A program made the position numbers and the translations under genes. Below, piece by piece: positions 1 through 8,601 of a stretch of 64,000 nt of DNA; positions within the stretch are counted from its first letter, which is position 1, and each line of letters begins with the position of its first letter. The DNA is taken from the NCBI RefSeq assembly GCF_001644605.1, contig NZ_CP011388.1:3066501-3130500 (forward strand), given 5' to 3'. Below the pieces are notes generated by a model that searched no databases, had not been told where the DNA came from, and was given only the letters and a program-made list of their open reading frames with translations. The DNA is from Paenibacillus swuensis (GTDB taxonomy: Bacteria > Bacillota > Bacilli > Paenibacillales > DY6).

Positions 1-1
1 C

Positions 2-244
2 GATCTTGTGGGTCAGTCATCTGATCCGGAAGCCGGTAATCCGGTAAATCTGAACGAGTATTGGAGTACGGTTTCGGAAACCGGCGTCTGGGGAGATGCT
101 ACGGTAGCGACAAGGGAAAAAGGTGAAATCATCCTTGCAGCAGCCTCTGACGAATTATGCGAGATTGTAGAGGAATTTCTGGCACGACCGATTCGCGAGC
201 GTGTAGCCCGTCAAGGATTTACACCTAAGTATGCTAAATACTAA
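2..244 (+). CDS. Creatininase family protein, C-terminal part
   Basis: This is the 3' end of a gene that begins before the window; the frame is open from base 2, so the GTG at base 8 is unlikely to be the start. The visible part has a GVWGDATVAT segment followed by an EKGE stretch, which resembles the C-terminal region of the creatininase/creatinine amidohydrolase family, metal-dependent cyclic amide hydrolases. The active-site metal ligands lie upstream and cannot be seen. It is followed after 19 bases by an MBL-fold hydrolase and then a RidA-like gene, so the three probably form one operon for an amide or imine-forming catabolic route. The substrate cannot be told from this fragment. Confidence 0.7.
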   Translation, partial: DLVGQSSDPEAGNPVNLNEYWSTVSETGVWGDATVATREKGEIILAAASDELCEIVEEFLARPIRERVARQGFTPKYAKY

Positions 245-263
245 CGGAAACAGGTGAAATAGA

Positions 264-1037
264 ATGAAGCTGCTTCCTGAGGTGCATCTAGTAGCCAGTG
301 GATCGCTGGGTTATGGCATCACGGACCCTTATGATTGTAATTGTTATTTATGGGAATATGAACCGGGCCAGTTCGCTCTGTTCGACACCGGCGCAGGCCG
401 CAGCATGAATCCGATGCTCGAACAGCTCCTCCAAGTTGCTGGGAAGCTAACGAATATTAACTATATTTTTCTGACGCATCATCATGCAGATCATATGGGC
501 GGTTCTGCTGTGCTGAGAGAGTTAACCGGTGCTACCGTCTGTGCCTCTGAGCACTCGGGTGCCTTAATTGAAGCAGGAGACGAGAATGCGATTGGCCTCG
601 CCTATTCACGTTCAAAAGGGGGGTATCCAACGGATTATAGAATCCGGGGCTGCCCGGTCGATCTCGTTCTTAGCATGAGCGCGCGTATGCCGCTTGGCGA
701 AGCGGCCTACCTGGATGTTGTGTCCACGCCGGGTCACTGTAAAGGCGGCGTAACTTATCTGATTCCAACAGGTAGCCTGGGAAAGAAAGCGGCTGTTACG
801 GGGGATATTGTGTTCCCTGACGGAAGGATTATGTTGTTGAACTGGCCGGATTGTTCTTTGACCGAGTATGCTTTAACGATTGCTAAACTAAAGGATCTGT
901 CAATCGACATCCTGCTGCCCGGACATGATCAAGCCATTATCGGCGGTGCATCCGAAGCTATAGAGATGGCCCATAACTATTTTGACCGTATGCTCGTTCC
1001 GCCTAGTATATACCATGTAAATGTGCAGAGAGGATGA
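264..1037 (+). CDS. MBL-fold metallo-hydrolase
   Basis: A 257-residue metallo-beta-lactamase-fold hydrolase. The metal-binding HHHADH motif follows the strand FLTH near residue 72, a further histidine sits in STPGHCKGG near residue 157, an Asp in VTGDIVF near 178, and the last metal histidine in LLPGHDQ near 221. This is the full ligand set for a dinuclear metal site. There is no signal peptide, so it should be cytoplasmic. The ATG is preceded by AGGTGA at a 6-base spacing. It lies between the creatininase-like gene and a RidA-like gene and overlaps the latter by 4 bases. The exact substrate is unknown; a lactone, thioester or cyclic amide is possible. Confidence 0.85.
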   Translation: MKLLPEVHLVASGSLGYGITDPYDCNCYLWEYEPGQFALFDTGAGRSMNPMLEQLLQVAGKLTNINYIFLTHHHADHMGGSAVLRELTGATVCASEHSGALIEAGDENAIGLAYSRSKGGYPTDYRIRGCPVDLVLSMSARMPLGEAAYLDVVSTPGHCKGGVTYLIPTGSLGKKAAVTGDIVFPDGRIMLLNWPDCSLTEYALTIAKLKDLSIDILLPGHDQAIIGGASEAIEMAHNYFDRMLVPPSIYHVNVQRG

Positions 1038-1507
1038 GAGATTTGTCCGTATATGCAAGGTTAGAGCAGCTTGGCCTCAACATCCCCGATCCTCCGGCCA
1101 AAGGCGGGATCTACGCCAAGATTAAACAAACCGGCAATCTGGTCTACACTTCGGGACAAGGTCCGATGCTGAACGGAAAGGTCGTTAAAGAAGGTAAGCT
1201 TGGTGTGGAGCTAACGGTTGAAGAAGGACAAGAAATGGCGAGAATCGCAGTGTTAAATTGCCTGAGTGTGCTGGAGGAAGGTTTGGGCAGCCTTGAGCGG
1301 ATTTCTCAAATCGTAAAGATTCTGGGGTTTGTCAACAGCGGTCCCGGGTTTAACAATCAGCCTCTGGTGATAAACGGTGCGTCGCAGCTGCTGTTGGATT
1401 TGTTCGGTGAAAACGGGGAGCACGCGCGATCCGCGGTGGGCACGAATGAATTGCCGCTGAATTTCCCCGTAGAGATTGAGATGATTGTGGAATTATCGGC
1501 AGACTGA
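1034..1507 (+). CDS. RidA/YjgF family protein
   Basis: A 157-residue member of the Rid (YjgF/YER057c/UK114) family, which hydrolyses reactive enamines and imines made by PLP enzymes or takes part in small amine catabolism. The family pattern is visible in NLVYTSGQGP near residue 37 and in the C-terminal HARSAVGTNELP segment with the conserved Arg. It overlaps the MBL-fold gene by 4 bases, so the two are translationally coupled. The ATG at 1034 touches the AGAGG ribosome-binding site; a TTG at 1043 has better spacing (9 bases) and would give MSVYARLEQLGL, so the real start may be there. A terminator follows. Confidence 0.85.
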   Translation: MRDLSVYARLEQLGLNIPDPPAKGGIYAKIKQTGNLVYTSGQGPMLNGKVVKEGKLGVELTVEEGQEMARIAVLNCLSVLEEGLGSLERISQIVKILGFVNSGPGFNNQPLVINGASQLLLDLFGENGEHARSAVGTNELPLNFPVEIEMIVELSAD

Positions 1508-1523
1508 TCAAGATTACACGACC

Positions 1524-1562
1524 AAGGCATTTAAAGCAGCTTGATTGCTTTAAATGTCTTTT
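1524..1562 (+). terminator. Rho-independent terminator after the Rid gene
   Basis: A 14-base stem, AAGGCATTTAAAGC against GCTTTAAATGTCTT with one G-U pair, has a 9-base loop and is followed by TTTTTG. It ends the creatininase-MBL-Rid operon; the next gene is convergent. Confidence 0.75.
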
Positions 1563-1596
1563 TGTTCTTGTGTTGCAATTAGGGCACTTCGGCTGC

Positions 1597-2448
1597 TTAT
1601 GATTCACTAGGCTTTCGGAAAGATCCCGGGGGTTTTCCGTAATACTGCTTAAAGGCCCGGGTGAAATAATTGTTCTCCATTCCAATTCGCAGGGCCACTT
1701 CGGAGACAGGTAAATTCGGATCGCTTTCAAGCAGAGCTGTCGCATGATTCATTCGAATACGGTTAAGGTATTGCAGCGGTGTCACACCATATTGCACTTT
1801 AAAGAGAAAGCCGAAATGCTGAATAGAATAGCCTACAGCCTTCGCGAGATCGGAAATTAGGATAGGTTCACCGTAATGCTCTTCCATTAAGACAACAGCT
1901 TTGCGCATGGCTTTATTGCTCACGGACGGATGGTCGGCTTGAACCGGGTGTTGAGCTTGATGATGGGTTCGGCCCAGCCATAAAGGAAGTTCGTAAATTA
2001 ACGGGGAGCTTGACCATACAGATTCCCCGTCCGTCTTGTCGAACAGCTGCCAAATGGATTCAAACCGGCTCCACACCGGTTCCCAACCCGCCATCGTATA
2101 GGCTTGGAATGGGTTCAATCCGTTGACTTCCGCGATACGTTCTGACAGAGCACCGCCGAACCCGATGAAGGCCAATAGCCAAGGCTCCCCTGTAATGGAA
2201 CTATAGGTATGGGGTTGGCCAGCCGGAATTACTCCGAACTGAGAAGGGCCAAGTTCCATTTCCTCTCCTCCCTGAAACTGAAAACGTCCTTTCCCTTCTC
2301 GGCAAAGAAAGATTTGGGCGGCGGGATAACCTCCGGATCTCGACATCGGCTGCTGCTCGTGATAACCAATGCAATACAGATATAATGGGGGGCGCGGATG
2401 TTCATGAGGTTCACCTGTAAGCCGAAAGGGAAGCAGTTTGTCAGTCAC
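1597..2448 (-). CDS. AraC family transcriptional regulator, cupin-type sensor
   Basis: A 283-residue regulator. Residues about 20-100 form an AraC-type cupin sugar-binding domain (AAQIFLCREGKGRF, then GVIPAGQPHTY), and residues about 185-280 carry two helix-turn-helix motifs with the AraC signature ISDLAKAVGYSIQHFGFLFK and a second one ending in FTRAFKQYYGKPPGSFRK. It is transcribed away from the GH2 gene and shares a 115-base intergenic region with it, so it most likely controls that gene in response to its sugar. Repeated CTATGATT boxes in the shared region are candidate binding sites. Confidence 0.88.
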   Translation of the reverse strand: MTDKLLPFRLTGEPHEHPRPPLYLYCIGYHEQQPMSRSGGYPAAQIFLCREGKGRFQFQGGEEMELGPSQFGVIPAGQPHTYSSITGEPWLLAFIGFGGALSERIAEVNGLNPFQAYTMAGWEPVWSRFESIWQLFDKTDGESVWSSSPLIYELPLWLGRTHHQAQHPVQADHPSVSNKAMRKAVVLMEEHYGEPILISDLAKAVGYSIQHFGFLFKVQYGVTPLQYLNRIRMNHATALLESDPNLPVSEVALRIGMENNYFTRAFKQYYGKPPGSFRKPSES

Positions 2449-2472
2449 ACTCGATCACCATCTTCATTCTGT

Positions 2473-2544
2473 ACTATGATTGGCTTCCGTTTGTACTAAC
2501 CGGTTACCGCTCTGTTCGTCTATGATTTTAACTATAAATCATAG
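2473..2544. promoter_or_regulatory. Candidate operator repeats between araC-type gene and GH2 gene
   Basis: The 8-mer CTATGATT occurs at 2474-2481 and 2520-2527, and its reverse complement AATCATAG at 2537-2544. The last two form a 9-base-pair hairpin (CTATGATTT / AAATCATAG, loop of 7) directly upstream of the GGGTGGGG ribosome-binding site. This is inferred to be a regulator site or a leader hairpin of the GH2 gene. Confidence 0.45.
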
Positions 2545-2563
2545 GCAGGGTGGGGTAAAGCGC

Positions 2564-5347
2564 ATGTTTAAACAACGTTTGAGCTTGGATAGAGACTGGA
2601 AATTTCAGCTGGGGGAAATCACCCAAGAACGACCGGTTAACCATATGGAATACTATTTGAGTGCCAAAGCCGGCGGAGGACAACCCGTCGCGCAGGAGAA
2701 TTGGAACGATGGCCTGTGGGAGAAAGTCCAGGTCCCCCATGATTGGGTAGTGGGTAGGGATTTTGACCATTCGGAAGCCATTCCTCAGGGCTTTAAGCCC
2801 AGGGGTAAGGGATGGTACCGCAAGAAATTCCGATTAGATTCGGAAGATAGAGGAAAGAAGCTGTACCTTCAATTTGATGGAGTGGCAACGCATGCGGCTG
2901 TATATGTGAACGGCATTTTGCTTCATCGAAATTTTTGCGGGTATACCAGTTTCACAGTAGATATCACAGATGTAGCCCATTTCGGAGAACGCTCCAATAC
3001 GATTGCTGTATTCGTGGATGCCGAAGCTTTCGAAGGCTGGTGGTATGAAGGGGCCGGGATTTATCGCCATGTATGGCTTATGAAACAATCTCCGGTTCAC
3101 GTAAAACCATGGGGCTTGTGGATTAAACCGGCGCGGCGTAAGGCCGGTGAATGGGATACACTCGTAGAAACAACGGTCCGAAGCAGCCTGCCGGAAGGCG
3201 CTTGCGAATTCCGACTGGTGACGTCCGTCTACTCTCCCGTGAATGAATCCGTAGCGGTATCCACTGTAGAGGGAACGGTGTACGCGGGAGAAGATACCGT
3301 TGTGAAACAGAATCTGCCTCTTACCCATCCCCTGTTATGGGATGTCGATCATCCAAACTTATATTCGTTGGAGACCAGCTTGTATGTGGACGGTGCCCTG
3401 ACAGACACAGCAACTTCTTCTTTCGGTTACAGAACCATTTCCATATCTGCGGATCAAGGATTCTTCCTGAATGATAAACCCTTAAAGCTGAAGGGAACCT
3501 GCAACCATCAGGATCATGCGGGAATTGGAATTGCATTGCCGGATGCCGTACATGAATACCGGATTCGCATGCTGAAGGAGATGGGGTCTAACGCGTACCG
3601 GGTTGCCCATCACAATCCGGCCCCGGAGCTATTGGACGCTTGTGACCGCTTAGGGATGTTGGTTATGGACGAAAACCGGAACTTTATTTCCTCAGAGGAA
3701 GGCTTGAAGCAGGTCGAAGCCATGGTGATCCGGGATCGAAACCACCCTTCCGTCATCATGTATTCCATTTTCAACGAGGAACCTCATCAGGGTACATATA
3801 CGGGGCGTCGTATGGCACAATCCATGAGACAATTTATCCGGAAACTTGACGATACCAGACCGGTAATCGGAGCGATGAACGGAGGCTTCCTCGAGGAGAA
3901 CGGGGTATCCGATGTCCTGGATATTACGGGTTTTAATTATATGCAGCATCAGTATGATGAATTTCACCAAAGGTACCCCCATCAACCGATCCTGGGCTCT
4001 GAGAATAACTGCACCTTCTCTACCCGTGGCGAGTACCGGACGGATGCGGAGTGTCAGGTTTTTGCTTCATATGATGAAGATAAAGCGGAATGGGGCCAAA
4101 CGATTCGTGAAACCTGGCAGGAAATCCATTCGCGTGATTATGTTATGGGATGCTTTGTCTGGACCGGGTTCGATTACCGCGGGGAGCCGTCCCCTCACAG
4201 ATGGCCAAGCATCAATTCCCACTGGGGTGTCATGGACACCTGCGGATTTCCCAAGGATGCGTATTACTTATGGAAGGCTTATTGGAAAGAGGAGCCTGCT
4301 CTGCATGTATTGCCTCATTGGACGTGGGAGGGGCAGGAAGGTACAGAGATCAAGGTGATGACCTTTACCAACTGCGAGGAAGCGGAACTCTTTCTAAACG
4401 GAAAGTCACTGGGGAGAAAGCAGGTACCCTTGTATGAGCAGACGTTCTGGATGGTCCCTTATGAAGCCGGCGAGCTTAAGGCGGTTGGCTATGGCAAGGG
4501 GGCGGTCATTGCCGAGGATATCCGAAGGACGGCGGGGCCCATAGCGCGGCTGAGATTGGAAGCGAATCGAGAGAACCTGTTGGGTAACGGGCGGGATGCT
4601 ATGCTGGTAAATGTATACGCAGAAGATGCAGCCGGTACACCGGTGCCGCATGCGGACCAACTTGTGCAGTTCCGCGTGGAAGGGGCTGGGACTGTGCTTG
4701 GCGTAGGAAATGGCGATCCCAATTGCCATGAAGCCGATAAGGCCGATCGAAGAAGCTTGTTCCACGGCTGCTGCCAAGCGGTTATCGGAGCAACGATCCT
4801 GACAGGGAATGAATCGGACACATTGAGTATCCAAGTCGAGATTCAGGGTAGCTTGCGGTCGGAAAGGCTGACCATTCCGGTTCTGAACGGGGGTCACATC
4901 CCGGTTCCGGAAACGGAGGAGCTCCGTCTCATTAACCAGTGGCTTCTCTGTCAAACGAAGTTTGAGGAACGTCCGAATCCCCATGCCGAGATCAACGATT
5001 CGGATATGAATTCCTGGGAACGGATTGAAACGGGTAACGGGCCGCAGCGGCAGCTCGAAGGCTTACTCGGCTTTGCTCTGTTTCGGACTTCAATTACTGT
5101 GGAGGAGCATGAAACAGAGCATCCGGTGCAATTGTATTTCGGCAAGATCGACGGCTTTGCCGAAATTTATATCAACCGCGAACTTCGGGCCGAAAAGCTT
5201 TATTCCCAGGGGAATTCTGTAACGGTTTCCTTGCATAAAGAAGGTGCATTACCGAAGTCCGGCCGCGTCGAAATTACGGTTATGATTCGTGGGGATGCAG
5301 ATATATCCTGTCCAGGAATCAGCATGTCGGTAGTTTTGCAGAAGTAA
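2564..5347 (+). CDS. Glycoside hydrolase family 2 (beta-galactosidase type)
   Basis: A 927-residue GH2 enzyme without a signal peptide, so it acts in the cytoplasm on imported oligosaccharides. In order it has the sugar-binding jelly-roll domain (about 1-190, with RDWKF, PHDW and GWYRKKF), an immunoglobulin-like domain, the TIM barrel (about 300-590), and C-terminal beta domains of the kind that include DUF4982. The acid/base glutamate is Glu405 in FNEEP and the nucleophile is Glu480 in LGSEN. I chose the ATG at 2564 because GGGTGGGG lies 8 bases upstream and the barrel-family N-terminus starts there; an in-frame TTG at 2480 lacks support. Beta-galactosidase is most likely; beta-glucuronidase or another beta-glycosidase cannot be excluded. 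Confidence 0.9.
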   Translation: MFKQRLSLDRDWKFQLGEITQERPVNHMEYYLSAKAGGGQPVAQENWNDGLWEKVQVPHDWVVGRDFDHSEAIPQGFKPRGKGWYRKKFRLDSEDRGKKLYLQFDGVATHAAVYVNGILLHRNFCGYTSFTVDITDVAHFGERSNTIAVFVDAEAFEGWWYEGAGIYRHVWLMKQSPVHVKPWGLWIKPARRKAGEWDTLVETTVRSSLPEGACEFRLVTSVYSPVNESVAVSTVEGTVYAGEDTVVKQNLPLTHPLLWDVDHPNLYSLETSLYVDGALTDTATSSFGYRTISISADQGFFLNDKPLKLKGTCNHQDHAGIGIALPDAVHEYRIRMLKEMGSNAYRVAHHNPAPELLDACDRLGMLVMDENRNFISSEEGLKQVEAMVIRDRNHPSVIMYSIFNEEPHQGTYTGRRMAQSMRQFIRKLDDTRPVIGAMNGGFLEENGVSDVLDITGFNYMQHQYDEFHQRYPHQPILGSENNCTFSTRGEYRTDAECQVFASYDEDKAEWGQTIRETWQEIHSRDYVMGCFVWTGFDYRGEPSPHRWPSINSHWGVMDTCGFPKDAYYLWKAYWKEEPALHVLPHWTWEGQEGTEIKVMTFTNCEEAELFLNGKSLGRKQVPLYEQTFWMVPYEAGELKAVGYGKGAVIAEDIRRTAGPIARLRLEANRENLLGNGRDAMLVNVYAEDAAGTPVPHADQLVQFRVEGAGTVLGVGNGDPNCHEADKADRRSLFHGCCQAVIGATILTGNESDTLSIQVEIQGSLRSERLTIPVLNGGHIPVPETEELRLINQWLLCQTKFEERPNPHAEINDSDMNSWERIETGNGPQRQLEGLLGFALFRTSITVEEHETEHPVQLYFGKIDGFAEIYINRELRAEKLYSQGNSVTVSLHKEGALPKSGRVEITVMIRGDADISCPGISMSVVLQK

Positions 5348-5388
5348 TCCGAAGTAATCCGCGGCGGGTACGAAGAAAGATAAAGTGG

Positions 5389-5434
5389 AACAGGCCACCA
5401 GCTCAAGACTGAAGTCTAGAGCTGGTGGCCTGTT
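5389..5434. terminator. Bidirectional terminator between GH2 and GH43 genes
   Basis: A perfect 16-base-pair stem, AACAGGCCACCAGCTC at 5389-5404 and its complement at 5419-5434, lies between two convergent genes and serves both. Confidence 0.8.
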
Positions 5435-5443
5435 TATGAATCT

Positions 5444-7396
5444 TTATAAACTTGCCGCGCTCAAATTATCAAAAGCCGCGGCTGTATTGGAAACGCGGAC
5501 ACCGACAGCTCCGGATCCATGAGAGCTGTCATTCACATTCAACTTCGGTGTGCTCATATCCTGAACAAACACCTGAATGTTGGACCCACTGGCTACAACT
5601 TTCATATGATAGGCGGTGTTGGTAGAAACGGTCATATTTGCCGAAGCGATGAATGTCCAGTTGTTGCTCATTTTGCCCAGAATCACGGTCCCGTTGGTGT
5701 TAATCGCCGCATAGTATCCATGTAGCGTATCGGCTCCGTTTCCCGGATTGGTTGCTCTGAAGAGAAGGCCCGCATCGCCATTGCCAGACGTAATCGTAAC
5801 ATCTCCCTCATAAACTACATTGGAGAAGGAGGACCCGTTGTAAACCGCTTTATGACCCCCGCCCGAATTCACGGTATATTTACTGTTGGTAACAGCCCAG
5901 GTTCCTCCGTAAGACGTCCATCCATTCGCATTCCCGTCATCGAAGTTGTCGTTCATCGAAGTAACGTTAGCGCTGACAAGTTCCAAGTCTATGCTGTCGA
6001 TTTCCGCATATTGATTCCCTTTGGTGAACTGAATCGTGTTATTGTAGCCGAGATTAAGAGAGGTCTGGAATGAAACCGTACCGTACGTATCCCAACCAAT
6101 GTTATTATAAGTTACCGCAAAGCTGCCTCCTCCGTTAACGGAAACATTATGGGATGCGGTTGCGCCTGAGCCGTTCGTGTAGCGAACCGTTACTTTATAA
6201 AGACCTGCCGCCGGTACGTTCACATCCCGGAACATTACACTGCTGTCCGCGTAGTCAATGTAACCTACGACCTTACCCCCGGATGCTGCACTCTTGTTAG
6301 AGATGGCAGCATTCTGTACCGTTGCATGCTCGGCTTCAATCCGGTATTCGCCGGATGGCACGCTCAGCGGCGTATTCACCGGTGCAGGCGCTCCGAAATT
6401 CGGAGAACCGTCGGCATTCCATGTGAATTTCTGTGTACGCGTTGGACGGCCGCTGCAACCAAGTCCAGTCCCGGTATTCGCGTGGTAGACGATCCAATCT
6501 TCCGTGCCGTCCTTGGAACGCACAAAGCTGTTATGTCCCGGACCGTATATATTATTGGCAGCCGATTTCTCAAACACCGGTGCGGAAGCCTTGCTCCACG
6601 ATGCGGCAGAGAGAGGATTTGCCGTATCGGGCGCGGTCAGCATGCCCAAGGCATAGTTGTCCGACCAACAGGCGCTGGCGGAATATACAAGATTCAGCTT
6701 TCCGTTGCGTTTGAGGATCACGGCACCCTCATTGACGGCAAGGCCGCCTTCTTTCTCCCATGCGTACTCCGGCTTAGTAAGAACGACATTCGGTCCGGTC
6801 AAAGTCCATGGATTGCTCATTTCCGCGATAGCCACAGCCGTTCCGTAATCAGGCCAATTCCCGTAAGCGGCGTACATGAAGTACCGTTTCCCCGCATGAT
6901 CGAATACGGATCCGTCTAACCCCGCATACTGTGCGTTCACTTTCCCTTTATCCGACCAAGTCCCCAGTAAAGGATTCGCGGAACTGTTCTCTAATACATA
7001 TACACCCCGGCAAGAATCGCCGCATCCCGTATTTGCTGTATAATAAATGTACCATTTGCCGTCCAGATGATGTATTTCCGGCGCCCAAATGTCATTCAGT
7101 CCGGACGGTTTAGTCCATACCGTCTTTCGCTCTCCGTGATCAATCCCCGTCAACGTTCGCGAACGCCAGATGTCCAACTGGTCGCCTAAAGTTCGCATGT
7201 AATAATAGTATCCATCGGTGTGATAGTAAATCCACGGATCCGGCCCCTCCGCATTCAGCGGATTCGTGAACGTCGTTGTAGATGCTGCAGATGCGGATGC
7301 TCCGGGAGTAACCAGACCAGGCAATAACATCGTTAAACATAATGCAAAGATTAAGGTTTTGGGAAATTTAAATTTACGGTGTTTGGACCAAAACAT
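5444..7396 (-). CDS. Secreted GH43 glycosidase with CBM6 and C-terminal LamG-like domain
   Basis: A 650-residue exported enzyme. A signal peptide covers about residues 1-38 (basic FWSKHRKFKFPK, hydrophobic core, cleavage near ASASAA). The GH43 five-bladed propeller follows at about 40-345; the catalytic base Asp is in GPDPWIY, WAPEIHH supplies a second acidic position and NEGAVI the general acid. A CBM6 (YRIEAEHA to IDSIDLELV) spans about 350-480 and a LamG or DUF1080-like jelly roll starts near 485 (FDDGNANGW). The family acts on arabinan or xylan side chains, so it probably is an arabinofuranosidase or arabinanase. The ATG at 7396 is chosen because AAGGAGG lies 8 bases upstream. A cre-like palindrome overlaps the leader, suggesting catabolite repression. 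Confidence 0.88.
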   Translation of the reverse strand: MFWSKHRKFKFPKTLIFALCLTMLLPGLVTPGASASAASTTTFTNPLNAEGPDPWIYYHTDGYYYYMRTLGDQLDIWRSRTLTGIDHGERKTVWTKPSGLNDIWAPEIHHLDGKWYIYYTANTGCGDSCRGVYVLENSSANPLLGTWSDKGKVNAQYAGLDGSVFDHAGKRYFMYAAYGNWPDYGTAVAIAEMSNPWTLTGPNVVLTKPEYAWEKEGGLAVNEGAVILKRNGKLNLVYSASACWSDNYALGMLTAPDTANPLSAASWSKASAPVFEKSAANNIYGPGHNSFVRSKDGTEDWIVYHANTGTGLGCSGRPTRTQKFTWNADGSPNFGAPAPVNTPLSVPSGEYRIEAEHATVQNAAISNKSAASGGKVVGYIDYADSSVMFRDVNVPAAGLYKVTVRYTNGSGATASHNVSVNGGGSFAVTYNNIGWDTYGTVSFQTSLNLGYNNTIQFTKGNQYAEIDSIDLELVSANVTSMNDNFDDGNANGWTSYGGTWAVTNSKYTVNSGGGHKAVYNGSSFSNVVYEGDVTITSGNGDAGLLFRATNPGNGADTLHGYYAAINTNGTVILGKMSNNWTFIASANMTVSTNTAYHMKVVASGSNIQVFVQDMSTPKLNVNDSSHGSGAVGVRVSNTAAAFDNLSAASL

Positions 7397-7413
7397 GATT
7401 TCATCCTCCTTAT

Positions 7414-7429
7414 TGTAAAAGCGCTTACA
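7414..7429 (-). promoter_or_regulatory. cre-like palindrome upstream of GH43 gene
   Basis: Read on the minus strand the site is TGTAAGCGCTTTTACA, one base from the CcpA cre consensus TGWNANCGNTNWCA. It lies just upstream of the GH43 ribosome-binding site, where CcpA would block transcription. It is also within 180 bases of the divergent AraC gene. Confidence 0.5.
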
Positions 7430-7591
7430 CAACGATCTGCTTTAAAGCTATTTGATTTACAACATCACTCCTTCGGGTACAGAATGAGTTTATTGTATAC
7501 GCGCTTCGTGTCAGGCTGCATCCACAATTCGCAACTGTTATTTCCTATTTGAACGTATTGTCGTTAATTTGAACAAAGAGGAGAACTCATC

Positions 7592-8572
7592 ATGACTTCA
7601 TATTATAAATTCACAACACCGCCGTGGCCGCACTTCGTTGTAGGCGGTATCGCCGCGCTTTCCGTCGGTGAAGGGCATCAGAATCGTTCCAATATCGGCG
7701 TATTTGACATGCTTATAGTGACTAAGGGGAAACTTTCCGTTCGGGAAGGCGGAGAGTTATGGGAGCTGTTCCCCGGACACATGCTGATTCTTCGTCCGGA
7801 TCTTTATCATGAGTCGGGCGGCGCTTGTACGGAGAGAACCGAATATTTCTGGCTGCACTTTCAAACATCCGGAGATTGGGAAGAAGTCAGGCAATTCCAA
7901 GAGGGTGAACCTTATCCGAAAGCCTATAGTTACAATGAGAGGGTGGAACTGACTTCCGTATCAAGGGAGACTGAGAGGAGCGGTGAGCTCCCCTTTGCCT
8001 ACAAATTCAGTTTGCCAAAATCGGTTAAGTTACCTGATGCAGAACGAGTTTATCGCCAATTAATGACAATGATTGAATTCGAACATAGCCCCGCGCTGGA
8101 ATCCCGAATCCAACAACAATTGTTGTTTCAGAAGCTGCTTCACAAGCTTTCCTCCGAAAGTAAAGAACGGATCATCAGCGCTTCATGCGAATCCATTGCT
8201 AAAGATGTAGCCGCATATATCCATCAACACTATGATCAACCCGATGTATATGAACAAGTAAAGGGTACGTTTCATTACTCCACCGCCTATTTGACGCGCT
8301 GCATGAAGCAAATGTACGGATATACCCTGGTCGATTATCTGCAACAGTATCGGATCCGGCAAGCAACAGCGATGCTTAAGGAATCAAAGTACTCGATAAC
8401 CGAGGTGGCTTACCAAGTAGGCTATCGTAATTATTCGCATTTCACCAAGTGTTTTGTTAAATATACAGGTTTAATCCCCAAATCTTACAGAAAGTTATCA
8501 AAAGATCATAAACCTCAATTATGCGACATATCAGCCGACGCATCCCCTTGCTACAATGAACTAGATTCATAG
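7592..8572 (+). CDS. AraC family transcriptional regulator
   Basis: A 326-residue AraC-type regulator with an N-terminal cupin domain (about 25-110, GHMLILRPDLYHESG) and a C-terminal pair of helix-turn-helix motifs (about 200-300, ending FTKCFVKYTGLIPKSYRK). AAAGAGGAG precedes the ATG by 8 bases. It is divergent from the GH43 gene and 29 bases upstream of two sugar ABC permease genes in the same direction, so it probably regulates one or both. A sugar or oligosaccharide released by the GH43 enzyme is the likely signal, but that is inference. Confidence 0.88.
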   Translation: MTSYYKFTTPPWPHFVVGGIAALSVGEGHQNRSNIGVFDMLIVTKGKLSVREGGELWELFPGHMLILRPDLYHESGGACTERTEYFWLHFQTSGDWEEVRQFQEGEPYPKAYSYNERVELTSVSRETERSGELPFAYKFSLPKSVKLPDAERVYRQLMTMIEFEHSPALESRIQQQLLFQKLLHKLSSESKERIISASCESIAKDVAAYIHQHYDQPDVYEQVKGTFHYSTAYLTRCMKQMYGYTLVDYLQQYRIRQATAMLKESKYSITEVAYQVGYRNYSHFTKCFVKYTGLIPKSYRKLSKDHKPQLCDISADASPCYNELDS

Positions 8573-8601
8573 TATTCACGTCACCGAAAGGAGTATCCAC
8601 C

